From: Aliishimia sp963678085
GTDB lineage: Bacteria > Pseudomonadota > Alphaproteobacteria > Rhodobacterales > Rhodobacteraceae
Direction of reading: 5' to 3'
Assembly (NCBI GenBank): GCA_963678085.1
Contig: OY782680.1
Location: 3,410,001 to 3,474,000 of the forward strand
Length of the DNA: 64,000 bases
The translations under genes and the position numbers were made by a program. Below, in pieces: positions 49,324 through 57,559 of this stretch. A model generated the notes under the pieces. That model did not search any database. It was not told where the DNA came from and saw nothing but the letters and a program-made list of their open reading frames with translations. The stretch's first letter is position 1, and each line of letters starts with the position of its first letter.

Positions 49324-49848
49324 ATGCAGAAAGGTCTTCTCCCCATACAGATCTCAGTTCAGAGTGCGGCGCGTCTTGTGAGCCTCGTGCTCGCCATATG
49401 TGCAAGCGGCATCAACGCCGAACCCGCGCCCAAGATCGGGCCGGTTACAAAACTGCCCCTACCCCGCTTTGTTTCGCTCAAAGCGGCTGAGGGCAATGTG
49501 CGGCGCGGCCCGTCTTTAACGCATAGGATCGACTGGGTGTTCAAACGCCGGGATATGCCTTTGCTTGTAACCGCAGAGCATGGGCATTGGCGCCGGGTAG
49601 AGGATCGCGATGGCGTTGGCGGCTGGGTGCATTATGCGCTGATCTCAGGAAATCGCACTGTACTGGTTGACCAAGATTTTCTTGCTCTGCATCGTAAACC
49701 AAATGCACAAAGCCGTATTCTTGCTAGGCTTGAAGCGGGTGTGATTGCCGAACTCGGGGAGTGCAATGAGCAGTGGTGCTACCTCTCCTCTGGCGGCTAT
49801 CGAGGCTGGGCCAAGAGATCTGCGCTTTGGGGCGTTGGCCCGAATTAA
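49324..49848 (+). CDS. Exported SH3-domain protein
   Basis: This 174-residue protein has a signal peptide (ARLVSLVLAICASGINA|EPAP) and then two bacterial SH3-like repeats of the SH3_4 type: FVSLKAAEGNVRRGPSLTHRI with DGVGGWVHYALISG, and LHRKPNAQSRILARLEAG with YRGWAKRSALWGV. Such proteins bind peptidoglycan or its stem peptides in the periplasm. AGAGG lies 8 bases before the ATG. The quinone oxidoreductase gene follows after 13 bases. Confidence 0.85.
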   Translation: MQKGLLPIQISVQSAARLVSLVLAICASGINAEPAPKIGPVTKLPLPRFVSLKAAEGNVRRGPSLTHRIDWVFKRRDMPLLVTAEHGHWRRVEDRDGVGGWVHYALISGNRTVLVDQDFLALHRKPNAQSRILARLEAGVIAELGECNEQWCYLSSGGYRGWAKRSALWGVGPN

Positions 49849-49861
49849 GGACAGAAACACG

Positions 49862-50851
49862 ATGCATGCAGTTGGATATTCACGATTTGGCGCGGCGCGC
49901 GATGTGCTGGAACTGCGCGAGGTTGAGACGCCTCAGCCAAAGGCGGGCGAGGTCTTGGTCGCGCTGCAATATTCCGGCGTGAACCCATCAGATGTAAAGG
50001 CCCGTGCAGGCGCACGACCTGGGATAACCGAGCCGCCCTTTCCCTTTGTTGTGCCTCATAGCGATGGCGCGGGCGTGATTGAGGCCGTGGGCGATGACGT
50101 TGATACTGCCCGTATCGGCCAGCGGGTCTGGGTTTGGAATGGTCAATGGGGCCGCGCCTTTGGCACTTGTGCCAGCCATATCTGCTTGCCCGCCGCGCAG
50201 ACCGTGCCGCTGCCCGATAAGGTCAGCTTTGAGCAGGGCGCACAGCTTGGCATTCCCGGCCTCACCGCCGCGCATTGTGTTAATTTGGGCGGTGATCTGA
50301 GTGGCAAAACCGTCCTTGTGCAAGGCGCTGGCGGAACTGTTGGCTATCTGACAGCGCAATTGGCCCGCGCCAAAGGGGCCAGGGTCATCGCAACCGCGCG
50401 CGGCCCTGACATAGAGCGCCTGCACCGCGCAGGCTTTGACACCGTTCTGGATTTTTCAAGCGAAGGTCTCGCAAATCAAATCCTTGAGGCCGCGGGCGGC
50501 CCAATGCATCACATCATCGACCCGGAATTTGGTCAAAATGCCCAGGCGAACACAGCGGTGATCGCGGAAAATGGAACCATCGCCGCCTATGGCTCGGCCC
50601 GCAATATGACGCCCGAGCTGCCCTTCTATCCGCTCATGTTCAAAGCCGTTTCGCTACATATGGTGCTGATTTATCTGCTGCCCAAAGCGCCACGCGATCA
50701 GGCCATCTCGCTGCTGCATACCACGCTGAAGGCCGGGCAACTTGATTGCCCCGTCGCGCAGATATTCAACCTTGCAGACGCGGCCCGCGCCCATGAACTG
50801 GTCGAATCAGGAGCCCGCACAGGCGCTGTTCTGATATCGACGCGGCCCTAA
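49862..50851 (+). CDS. Quinone oxidoreductase-like MDR-family protein
   Basis: This 329-residue zinc-free medium-chain reductase is of the NADPH:quinone oxidoreductase (zeta-crystallin) type. It has VALQYSGVNPSDVKARAG, VVPHSDGAGVIEAVG and the cofactor motif VLVQGAGGTVGYLTAQLARAKG (about 149-170). The catalytic zinc ligands of alcohol dehydrogenases are absent. The substrate is probably a quinone or an alpha,beta-unsaturated carbonyl. ATG 49862 follows AAGGACAG and is chosen over a much earlier start inside the SH3 gene. Confidence 0.87.
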   Translation: MHAVGYSRFGAARDVLELREVETPQPKAGEVLVALQYSGVNPSDVKARAGARPGITEPPFPFVVPHSDGAGVIEAVGDDVDTARIGQRVWVWNGQWGRAFGTCASHICLPAAQTVPLPDKVSFEQGAQLGIPGLTAAHCVNLGGDLSGKTVLVQGAGGTVGYLTAQLARAKGARVIATARGPDIERLHRAGFDTVLDFSSEGLANQILEAAGGPMHHIIDPEFGQNAQANTAVIAENGTIAAYGSARNMTPELPFYPLMFKAVSLHMVLIYLLPKAPRDQAISLLHTTLKAGQLDCPVAQIFNLADAARAHELVESGARTGAVLISTRP

Positions 50852-50936
50852 ACAACAATTTTTGCCTTATCTTTACAATTTGGTGAAAATGAGGGCTTGC
50901 GCCGCCGCGAATTGCAGACTACCTAGCGCGGCACAT

Positions 50937-51012
50937 TGGGAAGTAGCTCAATTGGTAGAGCACCGGTTTTTGGTACCGTAGGTTGCAGGTTCGAGTCCTG
51001 CCTTCCCAGCCA
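50937..51012 (+). tRNA. tRNA-Gln (anticodon TTG)
   Basis: A 76-base cloverleaf with encoded CCA. The acceptor stem is TGGGAAG/CTTCCCA, the D stem GCTC/GAGC and the T arm GCAGGTTCGAGTCCTGC. The anticodon loop TTTTGGT contains TTG. The anticodon stem CCGGT/ACCGT has a C-T mismatch at 27:43, which is a little unusual. The discriminator is G. It marks the left edge of the inositol locus. Confidence 0.93.
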
Positions 51013-51354
51013 AGCCCCTCCCTGTTTTCGACCCCCGAAAGTATGACCCATGATTTCGGGCCGCGCAAAACGTCTTGCATTGCTCTGATCAGACGGCAGG
51101 AAAAGGGTCTTCATCAGATAATCTGACTTAGCCTCAATCTGATATGATGCTACCTCAATTTTTTAAGTTATACCCCATCAAGCGGATAAGGTGATGGCGT
51201 GACAGGCTTGGGGCAAACTGCATTTGGCTTGCTGAAAATATCTTGGCAATCCCAACGCAGAACAAGACCTCAAACATGGGGTTTTCTGTCTGAGACGTCG
51301 CTCATATATTCTAGGTAAAGTGACCATATATTCAACCGCTTGAGGAGAAGACAC
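51013..51354. promoter_or_regulatory. Spacer after tRNA-Gln with repeated TCTGAT palindromes and a direct repeat
   Basis: No gene is supported in these 342 bases. There are three related symmetrical elements: TCTGATCAGA (51084-51093), TCAGATAATCTGA (51114-51126) and ATCTGATATGATG near 51138-51150. Closer to the regulator gene, CATATATTC occurs twice at 51303-51311 and 51325-51333, 22 bases apart, or about two helix turns. Regulator binding near the LacI gene promoter is the simplest reading; recombinase arm sites are an alternative. Confidence 0.35.
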
Positions 51355-52356
51355 GTGAACCCCACCTTGAAGGACGTCGCAGATCTCGCAGGTGTGTCGC
51401 GGTCAGCCGTTTCCCGGACATTCACACAGGGAGCGTCCGTTTCACCGAAGATGCGGCTCAAGGTCGAAAAGGCCGCTGAAAAACTGGGATATAGCCCAAA
51501 TGCTTTGGCATCGTCGCTGACAACTGGCCGGACCAAGCTGATCGGCCTTGTGTCGAACAACTTTCACAACCCGATATTCCTAGAAGTGTTCGATCTGTTC
51601 ACCCGCGCTTTGCATGAACGCGATCTGCGGCCACTGATCGTAAACCTGTCGGATGAAACAGACCCGTCCAATTCGGTGCGTATGCTACGGCAATATTCGG
51701 TGGATGCCGTTGTGGTCGCTTCCTCGACCTTGCCGCCCAGTTTTGCCAAGGCATTTCATGACGCGGGCGTGCCGGTTGTCCACACATTCGGGCGGTTCGC
51801 CACCTTGCCCGATGTGCATGTTGTCAGCATTGATAATGTCGATTGCGGGCGCATGGCCGCACGGGAATTGATCGAACGCGGTTACAAACGTGTTGGCTAT
51901 CTTGGGGGCCCAGAGGATGCCACCTCGGCACAGGACCGTCTTTTGGGGTTTCGCGAGGAAACTGCGCGTCATCCCCATATTGAAATGTCCCATTCCTTCG
52001 CCGGGGCCTATTCGTTTGACGCGGGTCGGGCCGAGATGGCGCGGCTGTTGTCAGACGCCCCAGCAGAAGCCTATTTCTGCGGCGATGATGTTCTGTCAAT
52101 CGGGGCCCTGTCCGCCATTCAGGACAAGGGCCTGATCCCCGGTCGCGATATCGGAATCATTGGTCTGAACGACATGGAAATGGCGCGGTGGGAAAACATC
52201 AACCTGACCACGATTCACCAACCGATCAAACAGATCGCCGCATCGTCCGTAGACCTTTTGGAAGAAATACTAGAAGAACCCGACCGCTTTCCCGAAGCGC
52301 GGATTTTCCCCTGCAAAGTGGTCGAGCGGGGCACGCTTAGGCCCCGCCACCCGTAA
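51355..52356 (+). CDS. LacI-family transcriptional regulator (first)
   Basis: This 333-residue regulator has an N-terminal LacI helix-turn-helix (LKDVADLAGVSRSAVSRTF, residues 4-22), a hinge (KLGYSPNALASSL) and a periplasmic-binding-like effector domain (LIGLVSNNFHNPIFLEVFD, with IGIIGLNDMEMARWENINLTTIHQP near the end). The GTG at 51355 is preceded by TGAGGAGAAG; a TTG five codons earlier would sit on that ribosome binding site. It reads towards the two dehydrogenase genes on the other strand and likely controls part of the inositol locus; the effector is unknown. Confidence 0.9.
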   Translation: MNPTLKDVADLAGVSRSAVSRTFTQGASVSPKMRLKVEKAAEKLGYSPNALASSLTTGRTKLIGLVSNNFHNPIFLEVFDLFTRALHERDLRPLIVNLSDETDPSNSVRMLRQYSVDAVVVASSTLPPSFAKAFHDAGVPVVHTFGRFATLPDVHVVSIDNVDCGRMAARELIERGYKRVGYLGGPEDATSAQDRLLGFREETARHPHIEMSHSFAGAYSFDAGRAEMARLLSDAPAEAYFCGDDVLSIGALSAIQDKGLIPGRDIGIIGLNDMEMARWENINLTTIHQPIKQIAASSVDLLEEILEEPDRFPEARIFPCKVVERGTLRPRHP

Positions 52357-52413
52357 CCTATGCAGGTATTCGCGGCTCCTCCCACGAATGCCTGCTTAAG
52401 GCTCTTTGATTTC

Positions 52414-52460
52414 GCAGGATTTTTACCCCAAAACCGGTATCCACTTTTGGGAACTCCTGC
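52414..52460. terminator. Nested inverted repeat, likely bidirectional terminator
   Basis: Outer arms GCAGGA (52414-52419) and TCCTGC (52455-52460) enclose inner arms CCCAAAA (52427-52433) and TTTTGGG (52445-52451) around an 11-base loop. It lies between two convergent genes that end at 52356 and 52461, where a two-way terminator is expected. It touches the last base before the dehydrogenase stop codon. Confidence 0.55.
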
Positions 52461-53594
52461 TTAGCGGAACATGGGTGGGCGCGCATCTTTCCACGCGCCG
52501 TTATCATTTGCCGAAGCAACTGCCGTGTGCACCGCCGCCATAGACCGCACCCCATCTGCCGCATTGGGCAGGGCATCGCGTGTCTCTCCGCGGATAGCAT
52601 CGGCCAGATCGCAATAGATATTCGCGACCGCCAAAGGGAACCCCTCAGGATGTGCAATGGCAACGCGGGACAGGCGCTGCGCATCTTCATACAGGCCCCC
52701 TTCGCCCTTTTCGATAATCTGCGTGCGACCGCCCACGGGCGTATAAATCAACTGGTTGGGCTGTTCAGAGGCCCATCGCACTCCCCCTGTTTCCCCGAAT
52801 ACCTGAATGTCGAACCCGTGCTGGCGCCCGATCGCAACCGAGGATGTCCACAGGCGGCCAACCGTTCCGCGCTCCATGCGAAAATTGACCATGGCGTCGT
52901 CTTCCAGTTCGCGGCTTGGGATGGTCGAGGCGAAATCGGCTGAAAGGCTGTGCACCTCGTCGTCGCAGATAAACCCGGCCATGTGCAGGGCATGAATGCC
53001 ACAATCCGCGAACTGGCCCGACACACCCGCCATTGCGGGATCATATCGCCAACGTATGCGGGGATTGTCCGCATCGGTCGCATCGCCGTGGTGTCCATGG
53101 CTGAAATTTGTCACTACAAGGCGGATATTGCCGATCTCGCCAGCGCGCACCATGGCGCGAGCCTGACGCACCATAGGATAGGCCGAGTAGCAATAATTGA
53201 CGGCGCAAATCTTGCCGGATGCCTGGGCGATGCGTACGATCTCTTCGCCCTCCTCAACCGTCATGGTCATAGGCTTTTCACATAGGACGTTGAACCCCGC
53301 CTCCAAAAACGCCTTGGTGATTTCGAAATGAGTTGCGTTCGGGGTGGCAACTGTCACCAGATCAATGCGGTCGGCGCGGTCCTTTTCACCCGCCAGCATT
53401 TCAGTCCAGTCTCCATAGGCTCGGTCAGGGGCAACCCCGAGACGCTGGGCATACGCCCTCCCAATGTCTGGCCTGTGATCCAAAGCGCCTGCCACGAAGT
53501 CAAACTGGCCATCAGCCAATGCGCCTAATCGATGTGCAGGCCCGATCTGGCTGCCCTCGCCGCCGCCGACCATCCCCCATTTCAGCTTTGTCAT
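52461..53594 (-). CDS. Gfo/Idh/MocA-family oxidoreductase (first)
   Basis: This 377-residue NAD(P)-dependent sugar or inositol dehydrogenase-like protein has the Rossmann motif GMVGGGEGSQIGPAHRLGA, the catalytic lysine motif CEKPMTM (about 108-114) and FADCGIHALHMAG with the catalytic histidine. Members oxidise myo- or scyllo-inositol or related sugars. It is 43 bases downstream of the second such gene on the same strand, so both likely act in one pathway. GGGAGC lies before the ATG. The exact substrate cannot be set. Confidence 0.87.
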   Translation of the reverse strand: MTKLKWGMVGGGEGSQIGPAHRLGALADGQFDFVAGALDHRPDIGRAYAQRLGVAPDRAYGDWTEMLAGEKDRADRIDLVTVATPNATHFEITKAFLEAGFNVLCEKPMTMTVEEGEEIVRIAQASGKICAVNYCYSAYPMVRQARAMVRAGEIGNIRLVVTNFSHGHHGDATDADNPRIRWRYDPAMAGVSGQFADCGIHALHMAGFICDDEVHSLSADFASTIPSRELEDDAMVNFRMERGTVGRLWTSSVAIGRQHGFDIQVFGETGGVRWASEQPNQLIYTPVGGRTQIIEKGEGGLYEDAQRLSRVAIAHPEGFPLAVANIYCDLADAIRGETRDALPNAADGVRSMAAVHTAVASANDNGAWKDARPPMFR

Positions 53595-53637
53595 TGCTGG
53601 TGCTCCCTATTCATTTTCCGACCTGGCCGGATGTGTC

Positions 53638-54753
53638 TCAATACTGCGCGACGGATACCCATTGCTTCTGGTCCGAAGATTGAATGGCTGCGGCCACGAT
53701 CCTGTTGACCTCGTAACCATCCCGAAAGGTCGGCCAAACAGGTTGACCTGTCTCGATGGCGCGCAGGAAGTCGCGGGCTTCGATCATGATCTGATCCTGA
53801 TACCCTGTGCCGTGGCCCGGCCCCTGACAGAAGGGCAGGTAATCGGGATGCGCCGGGCCAGTCAGGATCTTGGTGAAGCCGCGCTCGGCCTCTGGGCCGT
53901 CCATCCGGTAAAGCCAGATGGCATTCTGATCTTCTTGATCAAACCGGATCGCGCCCTTGGTGCCGTTGATTTCATAGGCATATCCCATCTTGCGACCAGT
54001 CGCGACGCGGCTAAAGAACATATGCCCCATCGCCCCGTTTTCAAACCGGCACATGATTTGGCCCTGATCGTCATTTGTCACCGGTTCAGGGCCGGTTTCG
54101 CACGGACGCGCGCCATGAACGGTCTCAACCTCTGCGACAAGTGTTGCAACTGGGCCAATCAGGGCAAGGGCCGCATTGATCATATGCGGTGCAAGATCCC
54201 CCATGGTTCCGTTTGCCTTTCCATGCGCCCGCCACGTTCCGGGCAGGTTTGGATCGGCGAAGAAATCTTCGGTATGTTCTCCGCGGAACCAAGTGACATC
54301 TCCGATGGCACCTTCGGCAATCAGCTTGCGCGCAAACTGGCTGGCCGGGGTGCGGATATAGTTATATCCGACCATATTGGCGACGCCGCTGGACTCGGCG
54401 GCCTTGACCATGGCCAGGCTGTCACCTTGGGTTGCACCCATCGGTTTTTCACACAGAACGGGCTTACCAAGCGCAAGACCCGCCTCGGCTATTGCCCGGT
54501 GCGTATTTTGAGGGCTTGCGATGACGATGGCTTCGACCTTGGGGTCACTAACAAGCTGTTTCCAATCGGCCGTACAGCGGTTGAACCCATAGGCCTTGCG
54601 ATAGCGCTCAGCCGATGAGGGCGAGGACGCGCAGATCATTTCCAGCCTTGGGCGAAGCGTTGTGTTGAACACCGCCCCCACAGCCGACATCGCGACGGAA
54701 TGCGCCTTGCCCATATATCCGCCGCCAACAATTCCAATACCGATTTCCGTCAT
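53638..54753 (-). CDS. Gfo/Idh/MocA-family oxidoreductase (second)
   Basis: This 371-residue protein has the Rossmann start IGIGIVGGGYMGKAHSVAMSA, the CEKPMGATQG lysine motif and MGDLAPHMINAALAL with the active-site histidine. It differs clearly from the first dehydrogenase in the middle region and is not a recent duplicate. It is divergent from iolC, sharing a 111-base promoter region with a 16-bp operator-like palindrome 22 bases before its start. A role in inositol isomer or inositol-glycoside oxidation is inferred from context. Confidence 0.87.
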   Translation of the reverse strand: MTEIGIGIVGGGYMGKAHSVAMSAVGAVFNTTLRPRLEMICASSPSSAERYRKAYGFNRCTADWKQLVSDPKVEAIVIASPQNTHRAIAEAGLALGKPVLCEKPMGATQGDSLAMVKAAESSGVANMVGYNYIRTPASQFARKLIAEGAIGDVTWFRGEHTEDFFADPNLPGTWRAHGKANGTMGDLAPHMINAALALIGPVATLVAEVETVHGARPCETGPEPVTNDDQGQIMCRFENGAMGHMFFSRVATGRKMGYAYEINGTKGAIRFDQEDQNAIWLYRMDGPEAERGFTKILTGPAHPDYLPFCQGPGHGTGYQDQIMIEARDFLRAIETGQPVWPTFRDGYEVNRIVAAAIQSSDQKQWVSVAQY

Positions 54754-54775
54754 TTCAAAGGCCCATAGATTATCA

Positions 54776-54791
54776 TTGCAACCGGTTGCAA
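54776..54791. promoter_or_regulatory. LacI-type operator, perfect 16-bp palindrome
   Basis: TTGCAACCGGTTGCAA is a perfect palindrome between the divergent second Gfo/Idh/MocA gene and iolC. Its central CCGG and TTGCAA half-sites fit LacI-family operators. The same core recurs at 58655-58670 and, in variant form, at 58631-58648, both near the second LacI gene. Confidence 0.7.
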
Positions 54792-54864
54792 AATTTGTAT
54801 CCTAGGATTCGCAATTGCGCAAGCTGCATTGCGCCCATCTGACCGAACAGGGTGATCTAGAAAC

Positions 54865-55851
54865 ATGGCGTCACAGAAACTTATCGAAGGTATCAAGGGC
54901 AACCGGTTCGCTGTGTTCGGGCGCGCAGGCATGGATATGTACGCCGCGCCAGTCGGCACCAAAAGTGAGTCTGCCGACACATTTCATGCCGATCTGGGCG
55001 GATCATCCGCGAATATCTGTGTGGGCCTGTGTAAGCTTGGTAGCCAGTCCTCTCTGGTCACATCAGTCTCAGATGACGCGATTGGACGGTTTTGCATAAA
55101 CCGGTTGCAACATTATGGTGTCGACACGACCTATGTGAAAACCGTGAGCGGAGAATGCAGAACGTCTTTGGCGATCTACGAAAGCTGCATCGAAGATTTT
55201 CAGAATGTGATCTACCGCAACAACGCAGCAGATTTTCAGGTGACATCGGATCAGATGGATCAAGTCGCCTATTCCGATTTCACTGCCCTGATTTCAGCCG
55301 GAACTGTCTTCGCTGCCGAACCATCCCGTAGCGCCACGTTCAAAGCGTTTGAAAACGCCCGCAAGGCAGGCCTGCCAATCATTTTCGATGTGGATTACCG
55401 GCCCTATAGCTGGCCGTCTCCCGAGGTCGCGTCAGAGGTTCTGTCCCGCGCTGGCGAAGAAAGCGATCTGATCGTTGCCAATGACGAAGAGTTCGGCTTT
55501 ATGGCTGGTGGCATCGAAAAGGGGCTGGACAAGGCTCGTGAACTGGCCGCTATGGGCAAAGCCGTCATCTACAAGATGGGCCACAAAGGTGCGATTACGT
55601 TTTTCGAAGGCGCCGAATTCAGAACCGGCATCTATCCCGTCACCGCCGTGAAACCGAACGGAGCGGGCGATAGCTTTATGGCCGGGCTTCTGGCCTCCAT
55701 TGCCGATGGATATTCCCTGCACGACGCAGTATTGCGCGGATCTGCCTGCGCTTCGATCGTGGTCAGCCAGCCCGGTTGCGCCCCTGCTATGCCAACAACG
55801 GAACAGTTGGATTCCTTTCTGGCCAATCACCCCGGTCCAACCCAAGCATAG
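54865..55851 (+). CDS. iolC: 5-dehydro-2-deoxygluconokinase (IolC), short form
   Basis: IolC phosphorylates 5-dehydro-2-deoxy-D-gluconate in inositol breakdown. The 328-residue PfkB kinase has FHADLGGSSANICVGLCKLG near the N-terminus and the anion-hole motif NGAGDSFMAG with catalytic D269. Unlike the approximately 640-residue IolC of many proteobacteria, it lacks the C-terminal DUF2090 domain; a separate aldolase gene is found two genes downstream. An AGGGTGA sequence lies 9 bases upstream of the ATG. Other PfkB kinases are possible from sequence, but iolB next to it supports IolC. Confidence 0.86.
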   Translation: MASQKLIEGIKGNRFAVFGRAGMDMYAAPVGTKSESADTFHADLGGSSANICVGLCKLGSQSSLVTSVSDDAIGRFCINRLQHYGVDTTYVKTVSGECRTSLAIYESCIEDFQNVIYRNNAADFQVTSDQMDQVAYSDFTALISAGTVFAAEPSRSATFKAFENARKAGLPIIFDVDYRPYSWPSPEVASEVLSRAGEESDLIVANDEEFGFMAGGIEKGLDKARELAAMGKAVIYKMGHKGAITFFEGAEFRTGIYPVTAVKPNGAGDSFMAGLLASIADGYSLHDAVLRGSACASIVVSQPGCAPAMPTTEQLDSFLANHPGPTQA

Positions 55852-55859
55852 GTCATATG

Positions 55860-56696
55860 ATGCACATCGCTCCCTACGACAACCAGAACCAACCCATCGT
55901 TGACATTGACAACACAACGGTGCCGCTGAACTATTTCAACATCGTCAAACTGAAAAAGGGCGAGGCCTTCGAATACCAGACACCGGGTTTTGAAACCTGC
56001 ATCGTTCCGGCGACTGGTACGATTGATATTGAGGTCGAAGGCGTGCGCTTTGATAGTCTGGGCAAACGGGGGCAAGACGTCTGGGATGGCGAACCCGAAG
56101 GCGTCTATATCCCGGTCGGAGCCAAGGTCACGCTGGTCTGTATCTCGGAGGAAACTGAAACATTCATCGCAGGGGCGAAATACGACAAGGTGCTGGACCC
56201 GTTCGATGTGCGAACACCCGATCTGGTTCAATACGGGTCTGACGAGACCAAGACCCACCGCAAGATCAAACACATCCTTGGCCAGAAACAACACGACAAG
56301 GTGGGCCGCCTGCTGGTCAGCGAATTGTTCACTGTCGGTCAGGGCGGGTGGTCCGGCTTTCCCTCACACAAGCACGACACCAACCGGTTACCAGACGAAA
56401 CTCGCCATGACGAAACCTACAATTTCCGGTTCAAACCCAATTGGGGGTCCGGGCTGCAAATGCTTCAGCGCGAGGACAACAAGCCCGGCGACGCCTATCA
56501 CATCGTTGATGGATCCACGATCTGCATCGACAATGGCTATCACCCCTGCGCGGTTCTGCCCGGTTATGAGATGTATTATTTCACCATCCTTGGCGGGCTG
56601 ACGCAAAGATCGCTGGTGCAATATTTTCAGCCGACACATGCCTACCAGATCGAAACCATCCCCGGCATCAAAGACATGATCGCGAAGTTCAAATGA
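55860..56696 (+). CDS. iolB: 5-deoxy-glucuronate isomerase IolB
   Basis: IolB isomerises 5-deoxy-D-glucuronate to 5-dehydro-2-deoxygluconate, the substrate of IolC. The 278-residue cupin-fold protein has the metal-binding HKHDTNRLPDE-like block (SHKHDTNRLPDETRHDETY) and the family segments NGYHPCAVLPGYEMYYF and the GLTQRSLVQYFQPTHAY end. Tandem ATGs at 55857 and 55860 are possible starts; the second has better spacing from AGG at 55850-55852. The stop overlaps the aldolase start by four bases. Confidence 0.9.
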   Translation: MHIAPYDNQNQPIVDIDNTTVPLNYFNIVKLKKGEAFEYQTPGFETCIVPATGTIDIEVEGVRFDSLGKRGQDVWDGEPEGVYIPVGAKVTLVCISEETETFIAGAKYDKVLDPFDVRTPDLVQYGSDETKTHRKIKHILGQKQHDKVGRLLVSELFTVGQGGWSGFPSHKHDTNRLPDETRHDETYNFRFKPNWGSGLQMLQREDNKPGDAYHIVDGSTICIDNGYHPCAVLPGYEMYYFTILGGLTQRSLVQYFQPTHAYQIETIPGIKDMIAKFK

Positions 56697-57532
56697 CGCT
56701 TGCCACCTTATCCGAGGTTCTGAGACCAGCTCTGCAGAAAGGCTATGCTGTGGGCGGGCTTGTCACGCTTGGCTGGGAGGATATGCGCGCCTATGTCGCC
56801 GCCGCCGAGGCAGAAAACGCGCCCATCATTCTGCAAGCCGGCCCAAGCTGCCGGGAGCATACGCCCTTGCCGATCCTGGCCAAAATGTTCCGCCACCTGG
56901 CCGAAAACGCATCGGTTCCTGTGGTGGCGCATCTGGATCACGGATACACGTTCGAAGACTGCAAAATCGCACTGAACAGCGGATTTACGTCGCTGATGTT
57001 CGATGGATCCCGCAAGCCATTGCAGCAAAACATCGATGAAACCGCCCAGATCGCGGAAATGGCACATGCTGCAGGGATTTCCTGCGAAGGAGAGATTGGG
57101 TTTGTCGGGTATTCCGGTGGCGAAGGCTCCGACGGCACCGACCCCGCAGAGGCCGAAAAGTTCGCCCGTGACAGCGGTGTTGACGCCATGGCGATATCGG
57201 TGGGCAATGTGCATCTTCAACAGGATAAAGAGGGTGGTCTAGACGAAGATCGCATACGGGCGATTGAAGCTGTCACCGATATTCCATTGGTCATTCATGG
57301 CGGCTCCGGTGTGCCGGTCGAGCAGCGCAAGCGACTGGCCCGCGAAAGCGCCATCTGCAAATTCAACATCGGCACAGAACTGCGCATGGTATTTGGGGCC
57401 GCGATGCGTGAAGCGGTCAACGTCGATCCCAACCGGTTCGATCGTGTCGCCATCTTAAAAGAAACAATCAGTCCAGTAGAAGCCGCTGCGCGTAGTGTCA
57501 TTCGCGCGTTTGGTGCGCCGCCGCAATCTTGA
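56693..57532 (+). CDS. iolJ: Class II aldolase, IolJ-like
   Basis: This 279-residue class II fructose-bisphosphate-type aldolase has zinc ligands in VAHLDHGYTFEDC (near residue 83), the second in EGEIGFVGYSG, and VIHGGSGVPVEQRKRL with the third. The phosphate-binding NIGTELR motif is present. In inositol catabolism IolJ splits 5-dehydro-2-deoxygluconate 6-phosphate into dihydroxyacetone phosphate and malonate semialdehyde. Position right after iolC and iolB, with a four-base overlap, favours this over glycolytic FBP aldolase, but the two activities are not told apart by these motifs. Confidence 0.82.
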   Translation: MTLATLSEVLRPALQKGYAVGGLVTLGWEDMRAYVAAAEAENAPIILQAGPSCREHTPLPILAKMFRHLAENASVPVVAHLDHGYTFEDCKIALNSGFTSLMFDGSRKPLQQNIDETAQIAEMAHAAGISCEGEIGFVGYSGGEGSDGTDPAEAEKFARDSGVDAMAISVGNVHLQQDKEGGLDEDRIRAIEAVTDIPLVIHGGSGVPVEQRKRLARESAICKFNIGTELRMVFGAAMREAVNVDPNRFDRVAILKETISPVEAAARSVIRAFGAPPQS

Positions 57533-57559
57533 GGCAGATCAACGGTACTGCCCCCTTCC

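Noticed and set aside
49080..49346. A minus-strand frame ending in DVLVRTIMDKIDAALRG
   Set aside because: The end looks protein-like, but the N-terminal part is improbable and overlaps the SH3 gene start; at most a remnant.
50923..51114. A minus-strand reading frame of 63 codons with the text GRQDSNLQPTVPKTGALPI
   Set aside because: It lies across tRNA-Gln on the opposite strand. This is a well-known kind of false protein caused by tRNA sequence.
53662..54618. A plus-strand open frame of 318 codons opposite the second Gfo/Idh/MocA gene
   Set aside because: Antisense shadow of a gene with recognisable catalytic motifs; no ribosome binding site.
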